Shown piece by piece: positions 1 to 11,505 of a stretch of DNA of 64,000 nucleotides. The stretch is from the NCBI GenBank assembly GCA_023091665.1, contig JALJCQ010000012.1, forward strand, positions 2,542,001 to 2,606,000, written 5' to 3'. How positions within the stretch are numbered: position 1 is the stretch's first letter; the number at the start of each line of letters is the position of its first letter. The translations under genes and the position numbers were made by a program. The stretch comes from Pythium myriotylum (taxonomy: Eukaryota; Oomycota; Peronosporomycetes; Pythiales; Pythiaceae). The notes under the pieces were generated by a model. The model did no database searches. It had not been told where the DNA came from and saw nothing but the letters and a program-made list of their open reading frames with translations.

Positions 1-424
1 GAAGCAGCGAACTGTCGCCCTCTCCTCGACCGAAGCAGAGTACATGGCTCTATCGGAAGCGATCCAAGAAGCCGTGTGGCTCAAGGCGTTCCTGTGCGAA
101 CTCGGCGAAGTTGCAAGCGACCAAGCGCTCACGGTGTACGAAGACAACCAAGGTGCGATCGCGTTGGCCAAGAACCCCGAGTTCCACAAGCGCACCAAGC
201 ACATCGACATTCGCTACCACTTCGTTCGTGAGAAGGTCGAGGACGGTCAAGTGTGTCTGCAGTATTGCCCGACCCAAGACATGCTTGCCGACATCATGAC
301 CAAGCCGATCCCCACTGTCCAGTTCGACGTGCTCCGCACCAAGCTTGGTGTTCAAGACGCAGTCGAGTCGAGGGGGAGTGTTGAAGATGATGCGCCTCGA
401 ACCCAGCGTCATCATTCCAGTTGA
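1..424 (+). CDS. Copia polyprotein, C-terminal end (partial at window edge)
   Basis: Runs in from the left edge in the frame starting at base 2 and covers residues 1320-1459, the last part of the RNase H domain. Visible are the STEAEY motif (E1330/E1332), the VYEDNQGA motif with D1367, and the TKHIDIRYH motif with D1388, all typical of copia RNase H. The frame crosses the polypurine tract at 371-378 and stops at 422-424 inside the LTR, so the last 14 residues are LTR-encoded. The rest of this copy lies left of the window, so its integrity is unknown. Confidence 0.85.
   Translation, partial: KQRTVALSSTEAEYMALSEAIQEAVWLKAFLCELGEVASDQALTVYEDNQGAIALAKNPEFHKRTKHIDIRYHFVREKVEDGQVCLQYCPTQDMLADIMTKPIPTVQFDVLRTKLGVQDAVESRGSVEDDAPRTQRHHSS
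371..378 (+). promoter_or_regulatory. Polypurine tract (plus-strand primer)
   Basis: AGGGGGAG directly before the TGTTG start of an LTR. This is the usual place for the primer of plus-strand DNA synthesis in LTR retrotransposons. The same octamer precedes the 3' LTRs at 3777, 36978, 55023 and 56743, and its complement follows the minus-strand 3' LTRs. It also encodes R1443-S1445 of the polyprotein. Confidence 0.8.
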
Positions 425-487
425 AGCTCGGCAGTTGAAGCTCGGCTGTAGAAGATTCTCCTGCAGAAGATTCTCCGTGGAAGATTC

Positions 488-519
488 GACATGTGGAAGA
501 TTCGACATGTGGAAGATTC
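488..519 (+). repeat. LTR minisatellite, 2 x 16 bp
   Basis: Two perfect copies of GACATGTGGAAGATTC within the LTR. The copy number varies among the LTRs of the window (one to four), which explains most of the LTR length classes. Confidence 0.85.
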
Positions 520-556
520 TCCGTCTGGTTCTGGTTTGAATCCAGTGCCACCCATC

Positions 557-582
557 GACTTCGTTGAAGTATCCACGAAGTC
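557..582 (+). other. LTR hairpin, 8-bp stem
   Basis: GACTTCGT and ACGAAGTC are perfect inverted repeats around a 10-base loop (TGAAGTATCC). The structure is present in every complete LTR. Two separate insertion breakpoints in the window fall in or beside it: GAAGT in the loop (for example 5773/5774) and GTGAC just beyond the stem (4135/4136). A role in RNA folding or as an integration target is not shown. Confidence 0.6.
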
Positions 583-737
583 AGTTTATGTTTGCATATG
601 TTTACGATAGGTAGGACATACATTTGATTATGGTAGCGTAGGACACACACAGACGGCTTAGAGGTAGCAGTAGCGAACTAAGTCCCGATCAATTCACTTT
701 GCATTTTGCATCCCACCAACCAAGCGACCTTCCAACA

Positions 738-3700
738 GTCTCCAGTGTCGACTGAAGCAGCCCACGCCGCCAGTGCAAGACGAGGTCGCGCCATGTCCAA
801 GTCGTACCTGTGGCACCTCCGACTCGGTCACATCGGCTTCAGCGGACTCGAAGCCATCGTCAAGAAGGACCTCGCCGACGGACTCGACATTGGGTCTGTG
901 CAGGAGTGGGAGGTCTGTGAAGGCTGTGCACTCGGCAAGCTGACTCGCGTCAAGTTCCAGTCGGGCACGACCAAGCGGTCTGCGAATCTGCTTGACGTCG
1001 TGTACAGCGATGTGGCCGGCCCCATGAAGACTCCGACTTTCGGTGGCATGAAGTACTTTGCCACCTTCACCGACGACAAGTCTCGACTGTGCAAGTTGTA
1101 CCTGATGCGGTCCAAGGACGAAGTCTACGACAAGTTCGTCGAGTTCGTCAACTGGGCCGAGAACCAAACCGGTCGTCGAGTCAAGGTGCTTCGAACCGAC
1201 GGCGGCGGCGAGTACCAGTCGGCCAAGCTTGCCAAGTTCTGCCGCAAGCGTGGCATCGAGCACGACGTCACGCCGCCATACACGCCTCAGTTGAACGGTG
1301 TGGCGGAGCGCATGAACCGAACCATCGGTGAGTGTGGTCGTTGCAAGCTCCACCATGCCAACTTGTCCGACGAGTACTGGGGCGAAGCCGTCATGACTGC
1401 AGTCGAAGTTCGCAACCGACTTCCGACCCGCGCTCAAGACTTGTACAAGTCGCCGTACGAAGAATGGTACGGGAAGAAGCCCTTGCTCGCCAACTTCAAG
1501 GTGTTCGGCTGCCATGCGTACGTCCACGTGCCCAAGGAGAAGCGGTCGAAGTTCGACGCCCGAGCCATCTTGTGTCGGTTCCTCGGCTACTCGGACCACG
1601 AGAAGGCGTATCGGTTTGAAGAAATCGCAACCGGTCGGATCGTCATCAGTCGAGACGCGCAGTTCATGGAAGACACGTTCGACGATGGCAAGCGCGAAGA
1701 ACCCTGGAGCAAGTCCGTCGAGTTCCGCGGCGATGAAGATGATGAAGATCAAGATGAAGCAACCGACAACCAAGATGATGAAGACATGGGTGAGCAGCCA
1801 GCCTCACCAGCACCAAGTCAGCGCAGCTACGAGCGACCGGAGTGGCAACAGGGCCAGCGGTCGCAGCGTCCAGCAGCACCAGCATCGGCCCAGCAGCCGA
1901 ATGTCGACTACGCACCAGGGTCCAAGCGCCACTCTCGCACGCACTCGCTCGAGAACCTGGCTGAACCGCCAGTTGAGAAGCGCTACGGACGGGTTGGTCG
2001 CACAAGTGGTGCGACTCCACCACCCACGCAAGGTCCAAGGACATCGCTCGAAGATCTGTCTGCACTGCTCACGTCGATCGAAGAGGAAGGCGTAGAAGAT
2101 GAAGACGAAGAAGGCGAAGACGTGCAAGAACAAGGGGGAGAAGACCAAGATTACGATCTCGAAGAGTTTGCTCTCGTCGTGAATTCAGGGGGAGAGTTGC
2201 CGACATCGTTCAAGTCGGCGATGGAATCCGACGACGCCAGCAACTGGAAGGAAGCCTGCGACTCCGAGCTCGAGTCGCTCAAGAAGAACGAGACCTGGGA
2301 CCTAGTCCCTTTGCCAGCCGGACGCAAGGCCATCACCAGCAAGTGGGTGTTCAAGGTCAAGGAAACCGCCGAAGGACTCGTCGAACGGTACAAGGCTCGA
2401 CTCGTTGCCAAGGGGTTCCTGCAGAAGTACGGCATCGACTTCGAAGAGACGTTCGCACCCGTCGCCAAGTTCACGTCGATCCGCACCATCCTCAGCATCG
2501 CCGCTCGACACAAGCTCATGATCCATCAGATGGATGTCAAGACGGCGTTCCTGAACGGCAACCTCGACGAAGAAATCTACATGAAGCAGCCCGAAGGCTT
2601 CGTCGACCAGCGCCACCCCGACTACGTGTGCAAGCTCAAGCGCTCGCTCTACGGTCTCAAGCAGTCACCACGCATGTGGAACCAGACGATCGACGCCTTC
2701 ATGCGCAAGGTCAGCTTCACCAAGTGCGAGATGGACCACTGCGTGTACGTCAAGCGGAGCGGCTCAGCGATGATCTTCGTGGTGATCTACGTCGACGACC
2801 TCATCCTCGCCTGCAACAGCCTCGAGTTGCTCACGGCGACCAAGCGTGCACTCAGCGAACGCTTCGAGATGTCCGACCTCGGCGAACTCAAGTACTGCCT
2901 CGGCATGGAAGTTGATCAAGACTCCAAGTCAGGCGACGTGACCATGCGGCAGACCAAGTTCCTGCAGTCGATCCTGACCAAGTTCGGCATGCAAGACTGC
3001 AAACCAGTGAGGACTCCTCAAGACCCCGGACTCAAGCTGACCAAGGCCATGTGCGAGGGTGGTTGCAAGCACGAAGACACCATGAAGAACGTGCCGTACC
3101 GAAGTGCAGTCGGCGCACTCATGTACCTCATGGTCGGCACTCGACCAGACCTCGCAGCGGCAGTCGGCACACTCAGCCAGTTCGCCGCGGACCCGTGTCC
3201 AACACATTGGCAAGCTCTCAAGCGTGTGCTCCGGTATCTGCAAGCGACTCCGACGTACGGCCTGCAGTTCTCGGCTTCGCACGATGGAAGACTGGTCGGC
3301 TACTCCGACGCCGACTGGGCTGGCGACATCGAGTCACGTCGAAGCACCAGCGGCTACGTGTTCATGCTCAACGGCGGGTGCATCAGCTGGCGCAGCAAGA
3401 AGCAGCGAACTGTCGCCCTCTCCTCGACCGAAGCAGAGTACATGGCTCTATCGGAAGCGATCCAAGAAGCCGTGTGGCTCAAGGCGTTCCTGTGCGAACT
3501 CGGCGAAGTTGCAAGCGACCAAGCGCTCACGGTGTACGAAGACAACCAAGGTGCGATCGCGTTGGCCAAGAACCCCGAGTTCCACAAGCGCACCAAGCAC
3601 ATCGACATTCGCTACCACTTCGTTCGTGAGAAGGTCGAGGACGGTCAAGTGTGTCTGCAGTATTGCCCGACCCAAGACATGCTTGCCGACATCATGACCA

Positions 3701-3822
3701 AGCCGATCCCCACTGTCCAGTTCGACGTGCTCCGCACCAAGCTTGGTGTTCAAGACGCAGTCGAGTCGAGGGGGAGTGTTGAAGATGATGCGCCTCGAAC
3801 CCAGCGTCATCATTCCAGTTGA
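738..3822 (+). pseudogene. 5'-truncated copia polyprotein (residues 433-1459)
   Basis: An open frame from S433 to the normal stop in the 3' LTR, 1027 residues. It lacks Gag, the zinc knuckle and the protease, and begins at the GAG-pre-integrase HHCC (H458, H463, C492, C495). Integrase residues D523, D586 and E622 are present with 35 residues between the last two. The acidic and Q/P-rich linker spans about 750-910. RT D1031 and YVDD (1116-1119) are intact, as are RNase H D1289, E1330/E1332, D1367 and D1388. There is no own start codon and no primer site. The frame is open upstream through the LTR end, but without ATG. The break is exactly at an LTR terminus, so it is the right-hand part of a copy split by insertion. 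Confidence 0.85.
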
Positions 3823-4135
3823 AGCTCGGCAGTTGAAGCTCGGCTGTAGAAGATTCTCCTGCAGAAGATTCTCCGTGGAAGATTCGACATGTGGAAGATT
3901 CGACATGTGGAAGATTCTCCGTCTGGTTCTGGTTTGAATCCAGTGCCACCCATCGACTTCGTTGAAGTATCCACGAAGTCACTTCATGTTTGCATATGTT
4001 TACGATAGGTAGGACATACATTTGATTATGGTAGCGTAGGACACACACAGACGGCTTAGAGGTAGCAGCAGCGAACTAAGTCCCGATCAATTCACTTTGC
4101 ATTTTGCATCCCACCAACCAAGCGACCTTCCAACA
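3777..4135 (+). repeat. Family 1 LTR, 359 bp (3' LTR)
   Basis: Bounded by the polypurine tract on the left and TGTTG/CAACA termini. It carries the AGTCACTTCATG variant (class A), unlike the LTR at 379, so the two are not the pair of one insertion. The right flank GTGAC lies inside an inverted LTR, meaning this element inserted into that LTR. Confidence 0.9.
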
Positions 4136-4341
4136 GTGACTTCGTGGATACTTCAACGAAGTCGATGGGTGGCACTGGATTCAAACCAGAACCAGACGGA
4201 GAATCTTCCACATGTCGAATCTTCCACATGTCGAATCTTCCACGGAGAATCTTCTGCAGGAGAATCTTCTACAGCCGAGCTTCAACTGCCGAGCTTCAAC
4301 TGGAATGATGACGCTGGGTTCGAGGCGCATCATCTTCAACA
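4136..4341 (-). repeat. Truncated inverted LTR, 206 bp
   Basis: The U3-side 206 bases of a family 1 LTR in reverse orientation, ending CTTCAACA at 4341. It is cut at GTGAC by the preceding plus-strand LTR. The missing part is not adjacent and is not recognisable elsewhere in the window as its partner. Confidence 0.85.
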
Positions 4342-5581
4342 CTCCCCCTCGACTCGACTGCGTCTTGAACACCAAGCTTGGTGCGGAGCACGTCGAACTG
4401 GACAGTGGGGATCGGCTTGGTCATGATGTCGGCAAGCATGTCTTGGGTCGGGCAATACTGGAGAGACACTTGACCGTCCTCGACCTTCTCACGAACGAAG
4501 TGGTAGCGAATGTCGATGTGCTTGGTGCGCTTGTGGAACTCGGGGTTCTTGGCCAACGCGATGGCACCTTGGTTGTCTTCGTACACCGTGAGCGCTTGGT
4601 CGCTTGCAACTTCGCCGAGTTCGCACAGGAACGCCTTGAGCCACACGGCTTCTTGGATCGCTTCCGATAGAGCCATGTACTCTGCTTCGGTCGAGGAGAG
4701 GGCGACAGTTCGCTGCTTCTTGCTGCGCCAGCTGATGCATCCGCCGTTGAGCATGAACACGTAGCCGCTGGTGCTTCGACGTGACTCGATGTCGCCAGCC
4801 CAGTCGGCGTCGGAGTAGCCGACCAGTCTTCCGTCGTTCGATGCCGAGAACTGCAGGCCGTACGTCGGAGTCGCTTGCAGATACCGGAGCACACGCTTGA
4901 GAGCTTGCCAGTGTGTTGGACACGGGTCCGCGGCGAACTGGCTGAGTGTGCCGACTGCCGCTGCGAGGTCTGGTCGAGTGCCGACCATGAGGTACATGAG
5001 TGCGCCGACTGCACTTCGGTACGGCACGTTCTTCATGGTGTCTTCGTGCTTGCAACCACCTTCACACATGGCCTTGGTCAGCTTGAGTCCGGGGTCTTGA
5101 GGAGTCCTCACTGGTTTGCAGTCTTGCATGCCGAACTTGGTCAGGATCGACTGCAGGAACTTGGTCTGCCGCATGGTCACGTCGCCGGACTTGGGGTCTT
5201 GATCAACTTCCATGCCGAGGCAGTACTTGAGTTCGCCGAGGTCGGACATCTCGAAGCGTTCGCTGAGTGCACGCTTGGTCGCCGTGAGCAACTCGAGGCT
5301 GTTGCAGGCGAGGATGAGGTCGTCGACGTAGATCACCACGAAGATCATCGCTGAGCCGCTCCGCTTGACGTACACGCAGTGGTCCATCTCGCACTTGGTG
5401 AAGCCGACCTTGCGCATGAAGGCGTCGATGGTCTGGTTCCACATGCGGGCGACTGCTTGAGACCGTAGAGCGAGCGCTTGAGCTTGCACACGTAGTCGGG
5501 GTGGCGCAGGTCGACGAAGCCTTCGGGCTGCTTCATGTAGATTTCTTCGTCGAGGTTGCCGTTCAGGAACGCCGTCTTGAC
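4296..5581 (-). pseudogene. RT/RNase H fragment, array 1 unit 0
   Basis: Codes on the minus strand from V1032 (just after the first RT aspartate D1031) to the stop in the LTR. One base is missing in a G run near 5447-5449, which breaks the frame between the SLYGLKQSP block and MWNQ. YVDD and the RNase H residues follow in the other frame. The 5' side joins the LTR U3 end at TTGAC (5577-5581), so there is no start. Confidence 0.85.
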
Positions 5582-6132
5582 TGTTGAAGATGATGCGCCT
5601 CGAACCCAGCGTCATCATTCCAGTTGAAGCTCGGCAGTTGATGCTCGGCTGTAGAAGATTCTCCTGCAGATAATTCTCCGTGGAAGATTCGACATGTGGA
5701 AGATTCGACATGTGGAAGATTCTCCGTCTGGTTCTGGTTTGAATCCAGTGCCACCCATCGACTTCGTTGAAGTTGTTGGAAGGTCGCTTGGTTGGTGGGA
5801 TGCAAAATGCAAAGTGAATTGATCGGGACTTAGTTCGCTACTGCTACCTCTAAGCCGTCTGTGTGTGTCCTACGCTACCATAATCAAATGTATGTCCTAC
5901 CTATCGTAAACATATGCAAACATGAAGTGACTTCGTGGATACTTCAACGAAGTCGATGGGTGGCACTGGATTCAAACCAGAACCAGACGGAGAATCTTCC
6001 ACATGTCGAATCTTCCACATGTCGAATCTTCCACGGAGAATCTTCTGCAGGAGAATCTTCTACAGCCGAGCTTCAACTGCCGAGCTTCAACTGGAATGAT
6101 GACGCTGGGTTCGAGGCGCATCATCTTCAACA
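5582..6132. repeat. Inverted LTR pair: sense fragment 5582-5773 and antisense LTR 5774-6132
   Basis: A 192-bp sense LTR fragment starting TGTTGAAG is cut in its hairpin loop (GAAGT) and meets the U5 end (TGTTGG) of a complete antisense LTR of 359 bp. The sense fragment carries private changes (GTTGATGCTC, CAGATAATTC) shared by all eight array copies. The left flank is TTGAC. Confidence 0.9.
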
Positions 6133-7372
6133 CTCCCCCTCGACTCGACTGCGTCTTGAACACCAAGCTTGGTGCGGAGCACGTCGAACTGGACAGTGGG
6201 GATCGGCTTGGTCATGATGTCGGCAAGCATGTCTTGGGTCGGGCAATACTGGAGAGACACTTGACCGTCCTCGACCTTCTCACGAACGAAGTGGTAGCGA
6301 ATGTCGATGTGCTTGGTGCGCTTGTGGAACTCGGGGTTCTTGGCCAACGCGATGGCACCTTGGTTGTCTTCGTACACCGTGAGCGCTTGGTCGCTTGCAA
6401 CTTCGCCGAGTTCGCACAGGAACGCCTTGAGCCACACGGCTTCTTGGATCGCTTCCGATAGAGCCATGTACTCTGCTTCGGTCGAGGAGAGGGCGACAGT
6501 TCGCTGCTTCTTGCTGCGCCAGCTGATGCATCCGCCGTTGAGCATGAACACGTAGCCGCTGGTGCTTCGACGTGACTCGATGTCGCCAGCCCAGTCGGCG
6601 TCGGAGTAGCCGACCAGTCTTCCGTCGTTCGATGCCGAGAACTGCAGGCCGTACGTCGGAGTCGCTTGCAGATACCGGAGCACACGCTTGAGAGCTTGCC
6701 AGTGTGTTGGACACGGGTCCGCGGCGAACTGGCTGAGTGTGCCGACTGCCGCTGCGAGGTCTGGTCGAGTGCCGACCATGAGGTACATGAGTGCGCCGAC
6801 TGCACTTCGGTACGGCACGTTCTTCATGGTGTCTTCGTGCTTGCAACCACCTTCACACATGGCCTTGGTCAGCTTGAGTCCGGGGTCTTGAGGAGTCCTC
6901 ACTGGTTTGCAGTCTTGCATGCCGAACTTGGTCAGGATCGACTGCAGGAACTTGGTCTGCCGCATGGTCACGTCGCCGGACTTGGAGTCTTGATCAACTT
7001 CCATGCCGAGGCAGTACTTGAGTTCGCCGAGGTCGGACATCTCGAAGCGTTCGCTGAGTGCACGCTTGGTCGCCGTGAGCAACTCGAGGCTGTTGCAGGC
7101 GAGGATGAGGTCGTCGACGTAGATCACCACGAAGATCATCGCTGAGCCGCTCCGCTTGACGTACACGCAGTGGTCCATCTCGCACTTGGTGAAGCCGACC
7201 TTGCGCATGAAGGCGTCGATGGTCTGGTTCCACATGCGGGCGACTGCTTGAGACCGTAGAGCGAGCGCTTGAGCTTGCACACGTAGTCGGGGTGGCGCAG
7301 GTCGACGAAGCCTTCGGGCTGCTTCATGTAGATTTCTTCGTCGAGGTTGCCGTTCAGGAACGCCGTCTTGAC
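6087..7372 (-). pseudogene. RT/RNase H fragment, array 1 unit 1
   Basis: Same limits and same one-base deletion as unit 0. It differs from its neighbours at residue 1161, where serine replaces proline (codon at about 6985), a change also found in the copy at 738-3822. Not functional. Confidence 0.85.
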
Positions 7373-7923
7373 TGTTGAAGATGATGCGCCTCGAACCCAG
7401 CGTCATCATTCCAGTTGAAGCTCGGCAGTTGATGCTCGGCTGTAGAAGATTCTCCTGCAGATAATTCTCCGTGGAAGATTCGACATGTGGAAGATTCGAC
7501 ATGTGGAAGATTCTCCGTCTGGTTCTGGTTTGAATCCAGTGCCACCCATCGACTTCGTTGAAGTTGTTGGAAGGTCGCTTGGTTGGTGGGATGCAAAATG
7601 CAAAGTGAATTGATCGGGACTTAGTTCGCTACTGCTACCTCTAAGCCGTCTGTGTGTGTCCTACGCTACCATAATCAAATGTATGTCCTACCTATCGTAA
7701 ACATATGCAAACATGAAGTGACTTCGTGGATACTTCAACGAAGTCGATGGGTGGCACTGGATTCAAACCAGAACCAGACGGAGAATCTTCCACATGTCGA
7801 ATCTTCCACATGTCGAATCTTCCACGGAGAATCTTCTGCAGGAGAATCTTCTACAGCCGAGCTTCAACTGCCGAGCTTCAACTGGAATGATGACGCTGGG
7901 TTCGAGGCGCATCATCTTCAACA
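7373..7923. repeat. Inverted LTR pair: sense fragment 7373-7564 and antisense LTR 7565-7923
   Basis: Same junctions as at 5582: TTGAC before the sense fragment, GAAGT before the antisense LTR. Lengths are 192 and 359 bp. Confidence 0.9.
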
Positions 7924-9163
7924 CTCCCCCTCGACTCGACTGCGTCTTGAACACCAAGCTTGGTGCGGAGCACGTCGAACTGGACAGTGGGGATCGGCTT
8001 GGTCATGATGTCGGCAAGCATGTCTTGGGTCGGGCAATACTGGAGAGACACTTGACCGTCCTCGACCTTCTCACGAACGAAGTGGTAGCGAATGTCGATG
8101 TGCTTGGTGCGCTTGTGGAACTCGGGGTTCTTGGCCAACGCGATGGCACCTTGGTTGTCTTCGTACACCGTGAGCGCTTGGTCGCTTGCAACTTCGCCGA
8201 GTTCGCACAGGAACGCCTTGAGCCACACGGCTTCTTGGATCGCTTCCGATAGAGCCATGTACTCTGCTTCGGTCGAGGAGAGGGCGACAGTTCGCTGCTT
8301 CTTGCTGCGCCAGCTGATGCATCCGCCGTTGAGCATGAACACGTAGCCGCTGGTGCTTCGACGTGACTCGATGTCGCCAGCCCAGTCGGCGTCGGAGTAG
8401 CCGACCAGTCTTCCGTCGTTCGATGCCGAGAACTGCAGGCCGTACGTCGGAGTCGCTTGCAGATACCGGAGCACACGCTTGAGAGCTTGCCAGTGTGTTG
8501 GACACGGGTCCGCGGCGAACTGGCTGAGTGTGCCGACTGCCGCTGCGAGGTCTGGTCGAGTGCCGACCATGAGGTACATGAGTGCGCCGACTGCACTTCG
8601 GTACGGCACGTTCTTCATGGTGTCTTCGTGCTTGCAACCACCTTCACACATGGCCTTGGTCAGCTTGAGTCCGGGGTCTTGAGGAGTCCTCACTGGTTTG
8701 CAGTCTTGCATGCCGAACTTGGTCAGGATCGACTGCAGGAACTTGGTCTGCCGCATGGTCACGTCGCCGGACTTGGGGTCTTGATCAACTTCCATGCCGA
8801 GGCAGTACTTGAGTTCGCCGAGGTCGGACATCTCGAAGCGTTCGCTGAGTGCACGCTTGGTCGCCGTGAGCAACTCGAGGCTGTTGCAGGCGAGGATGAG
8901 GTCGTCGACGTAGATCACCACGAAGATCATCGCTGAGCCGCTCCGCTTGACGTACACGCAGTGGTCCATCTCGCACTTGGTGAAGCCGACCTTGCGCATG
9001 AAGGCGTCGATGGTCTGGTTCCACATGCGGGCGACTGCTTGAGACCGTAGAGCGAGCGCTTGAGCTTGCACACGTAGTCGGGGTGGCGCAGGTCGACGAA
9101 GCCTTCGGGCTGCTTCATGTAGATTTCTTCGTCGAGGTTGCCGTTCAGGAACGCCGTCTTGAC
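7878..9163 (-). pseudogene. RT/RNase H fragment, array 1 unit 2
   Basis: Residues 1032-1459 with the shared one-base RT deletion. The translated sequence matches unit 0. Confidence 0.85.
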
Positions 9164-9714
9164 TGTTGAAGATGATGCGCCTCGAACCCAGCGTCATCAT
9201 TCCAGTTGAAGCTCGGCAGTTGATGCTCGGCTGTAGAAGATTCTCCTGCAGATAATTCTCCGTGGAAGATTCGACATGTGGAAGATTCGACATGTGGAAG
9301 ATTCTCCGTCTGGTTCTGGTTTGAATCCAGTGCCACCCATCGACTTCGTTGAAGTTGTTGGAAGGTCGCTTGGTTGGTGGGATGCAAAATGCAAAGTGAA
9401 TTGATCGGGACTTAGTTCGCTACTGCTACCTCTAAGCCGTCTGTGTGTGTCCTACGCTACCATAATCAAATGTATGTCCTACCTATCGTAAACATATGCA
9501 AACATGAAGTGACTTCGTGGATACTTCAACGAAGTCGATGGGTGGCACTGGATTCAAACCAGAACCAGACGGAGAATCTTCCACATGTCGAATCTTCCAC
9601 ATGTCGAATCTTCCACGGAGAATCTTCTGCAGGAGAATCTTCTACAGCCGAGCTTCAACTGCCGAGCTTCAACTGGAATGATGACGCTGGGTTCGAGGCG
9701 CATCATCTTCAACA
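9164..9714. repeat. Inverted LTR pair: sense fragment 9164-9355 and antisense LTR 9356-9714
   Basis: Array 1 junction repeat, 192 plus 359 bp, with the same TTGAC and GAAGT flanks. Confidence 0.9.
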
Positions 9715-10954
9715 CTCCCCCTCGACTCGACTGCGTCTTGAACACCAAGCTTGGTGCGGAGCACGTCGAACTGGACAGTGGGGATCGGCTTGGTCATGAT
9801 GTCGGCAAGCATGTCTTGGGTCGGGCAATACTGGAGAGACACTTGACCGTCCTCGACCTTCTCACGAACGAAGTGGTAGCGAATGTCGATGTGCTTGGTG
9901 CGCTTGTGGAACTCGGGGTTCTTGGCCAACGCGATGGCACCTTGGTTGTCTTCGTACACCGTGAGCGCTTGGTCGCTTGCAACTTCGCCGAGTTCGCACA
10001 GGAACGCCTTGAGCCACACGGCTTCTTGGATCGCTTCCGATAGAGCCATGTACTCTGCTTCGGTCGAGGAGAGGGCGACAGTTCGCTGCTTCTTGCTGCG
10101 CCAGCTGATGCATCCGCCGTTGAGCATGAACACGTAGCCGCTGGTGCTTCGACGTGACTCGATGTCGCCAGCCCAGTCGGCGTCGGAGTAGCCGACCAGT
10201 CTTCCGTCGTTCGATGCCGAGAACTGCAGGCCGTACGTCGGAGTCGCTTGCAGATACCGGAGCACACGCTTGAGAGCTTGCCAGTGTGTTGGACACGGGT
10301 CCGCGGCGAACTGGCTGAGTGTGCCGACTGCCGCTGCGAGGTCTGGTCGAGTGCCGACCATGAGGTACATGAGTGCGCCGACTGCACTTCGGTACGGCAC
10401 GTTCTTCATGGTGTCTTCGTGCTTGCAACCACCTTCACACATGGCCTTGGTCAGCTTGAGTCCGGGGTCTTGAGGAGTCCTCACTGGTTTGCAGTCTTGC
10501 ATGCCGAACTTGGTCAGGATCGACTGCAGGAACTTGGTCTGCCGCATGGTCACGTCGCCGGACTTGGGGTCTTGATCAACTTCCATGCCGAGGCAGTACT
10601 TGAGTTCGCCGAGGTCGGACATCTCGAAGCGTTCGCTGAGTGCACGCTTGGTCGCCGTGAGCAACTCGAGGCTGTTGCAGGCGAGGATGAGGTCGTCGAC
10701 GTAGATCACCACGAAGATCATCGCTGAGCCGCTCCGCTTGACGTACACGCAGTGGTCCATCTCGCACTTGGTGAAGCCGACCTTGCGCATGAAGGCGTCG
10801 ATGGTCTGGTTCCACATGCGGGCGACTGCTTGAGACCGTAGAGCGAGCGCTTGAGCTTGCACACGTAGTCGGGGTGGCGCAGGTCGACGAAGCCTTCGGG
10901 CTGCTTCATGTAGATTTCTTCGTCGAGGTTGCCGTTCAGGAACGCCGTCTTGAC
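9669..10954 (-). pseudogene. RT/RNase H fragment, array 1 unit 3
   Basis: Residues 1032-1459 with the shared one-base RT deletion; no private change seen in translation. Confidence 0.85.
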
Positions 10955-11505
10955 TGTTGAAGATGATGCGCCTCGAACCCAGCGTCATCATTCCAGTTGA
11001 AGCTCGGCAGTTGATGCTCGGCTGTAGAAGATTCTCCTGCAGATAATTCTCCGTGGAAGATTCGACATGTGGAAGATTCGACATGTGGAAGATTCTCCGT
11101 CTGGTTCTGGTTTGAATCCAGTGCCACCCATCGACTTCGTTGAAGTTGTTGGAAGGTCGCTTGGTTGGTGGGATGCAAAATGCAAAGTGAATTGATCGGG
11201 ACTTAGTTCGCTACTGCTACCTCTAAGCCGTCTGTGTGTGTCCTACGCTACCATAATCAAATGTATGTCCTACCTATCGTAAACATATGCAAACATGAAG
11301 TGACTTCGTGGATACTTCAACGAAGTCGATGGGTGGCACTGGATTCAAACCAGAACCAGACGGAGAATCTTCCACATGTCGAATCTTCCACATGTCGAAT
11401 CTTCCACGGAGAATCTTCTGCAGGAGAATCTTCTACAGCCGAGCTTCAACTGCCGAGCTTCAACTGGAATGATGACGCTGGGTTCGAGGCGCATCATCTT
11501 CAACA
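10955..11505. repeat. Inverted LTR pair: sense fragment 10955-11146 and antisense LTR 11147-11505
   Basis: Array 1 junction repeat, 192 plus 359 bp, TTGAC and GAAGT flanks. Confidence 0.9.

Larger units (their letters stand above)
379..737 (+). repeat. Family 1 LTR, 359 bp (3' LTR of the upstream copy)
   Basis: Starts TGTTGAAG and ends TTCCAACA, giving 5-bp inverted termini. It follows a polypurine tract, so it is the 3' LTR of the copy entering from the left. The base after it (738) is internal sequence at residue S433, not a primer site, so this LTR is better read as the end of an element inserted into the next copy at GTCTC. The left half of that target is outside the window. It carries the AGTCAGTTTATG variant near position 200 (class B). 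Confidence 0.9.

Noticed and set aside
379..4135. A simple complete element with LTRs at 379 and 3777
   Set aside because: There is no primer site after the first LTR, Gag and protease are missing, the LTRs belong to different variant classes, and the 5-bp flanks do not match.
4296..5711. A 471-codon reading frame starting in the LTR fragment and running into RT in array 1
   Set aside because: It begins at a non-ATG codon inside an inverted LTR fragment, reads a wrong frame first and reaches RT only because of the one-base deletion. A chance fusion, not a new gene.
5582..6132. Terminal inverted repeats of a DNA transposon
   Set aside because: The inverted pairs are opposite-facing copies of the same copia LTR, with polypurine tracts and RT fragments attached; no transposase is present.
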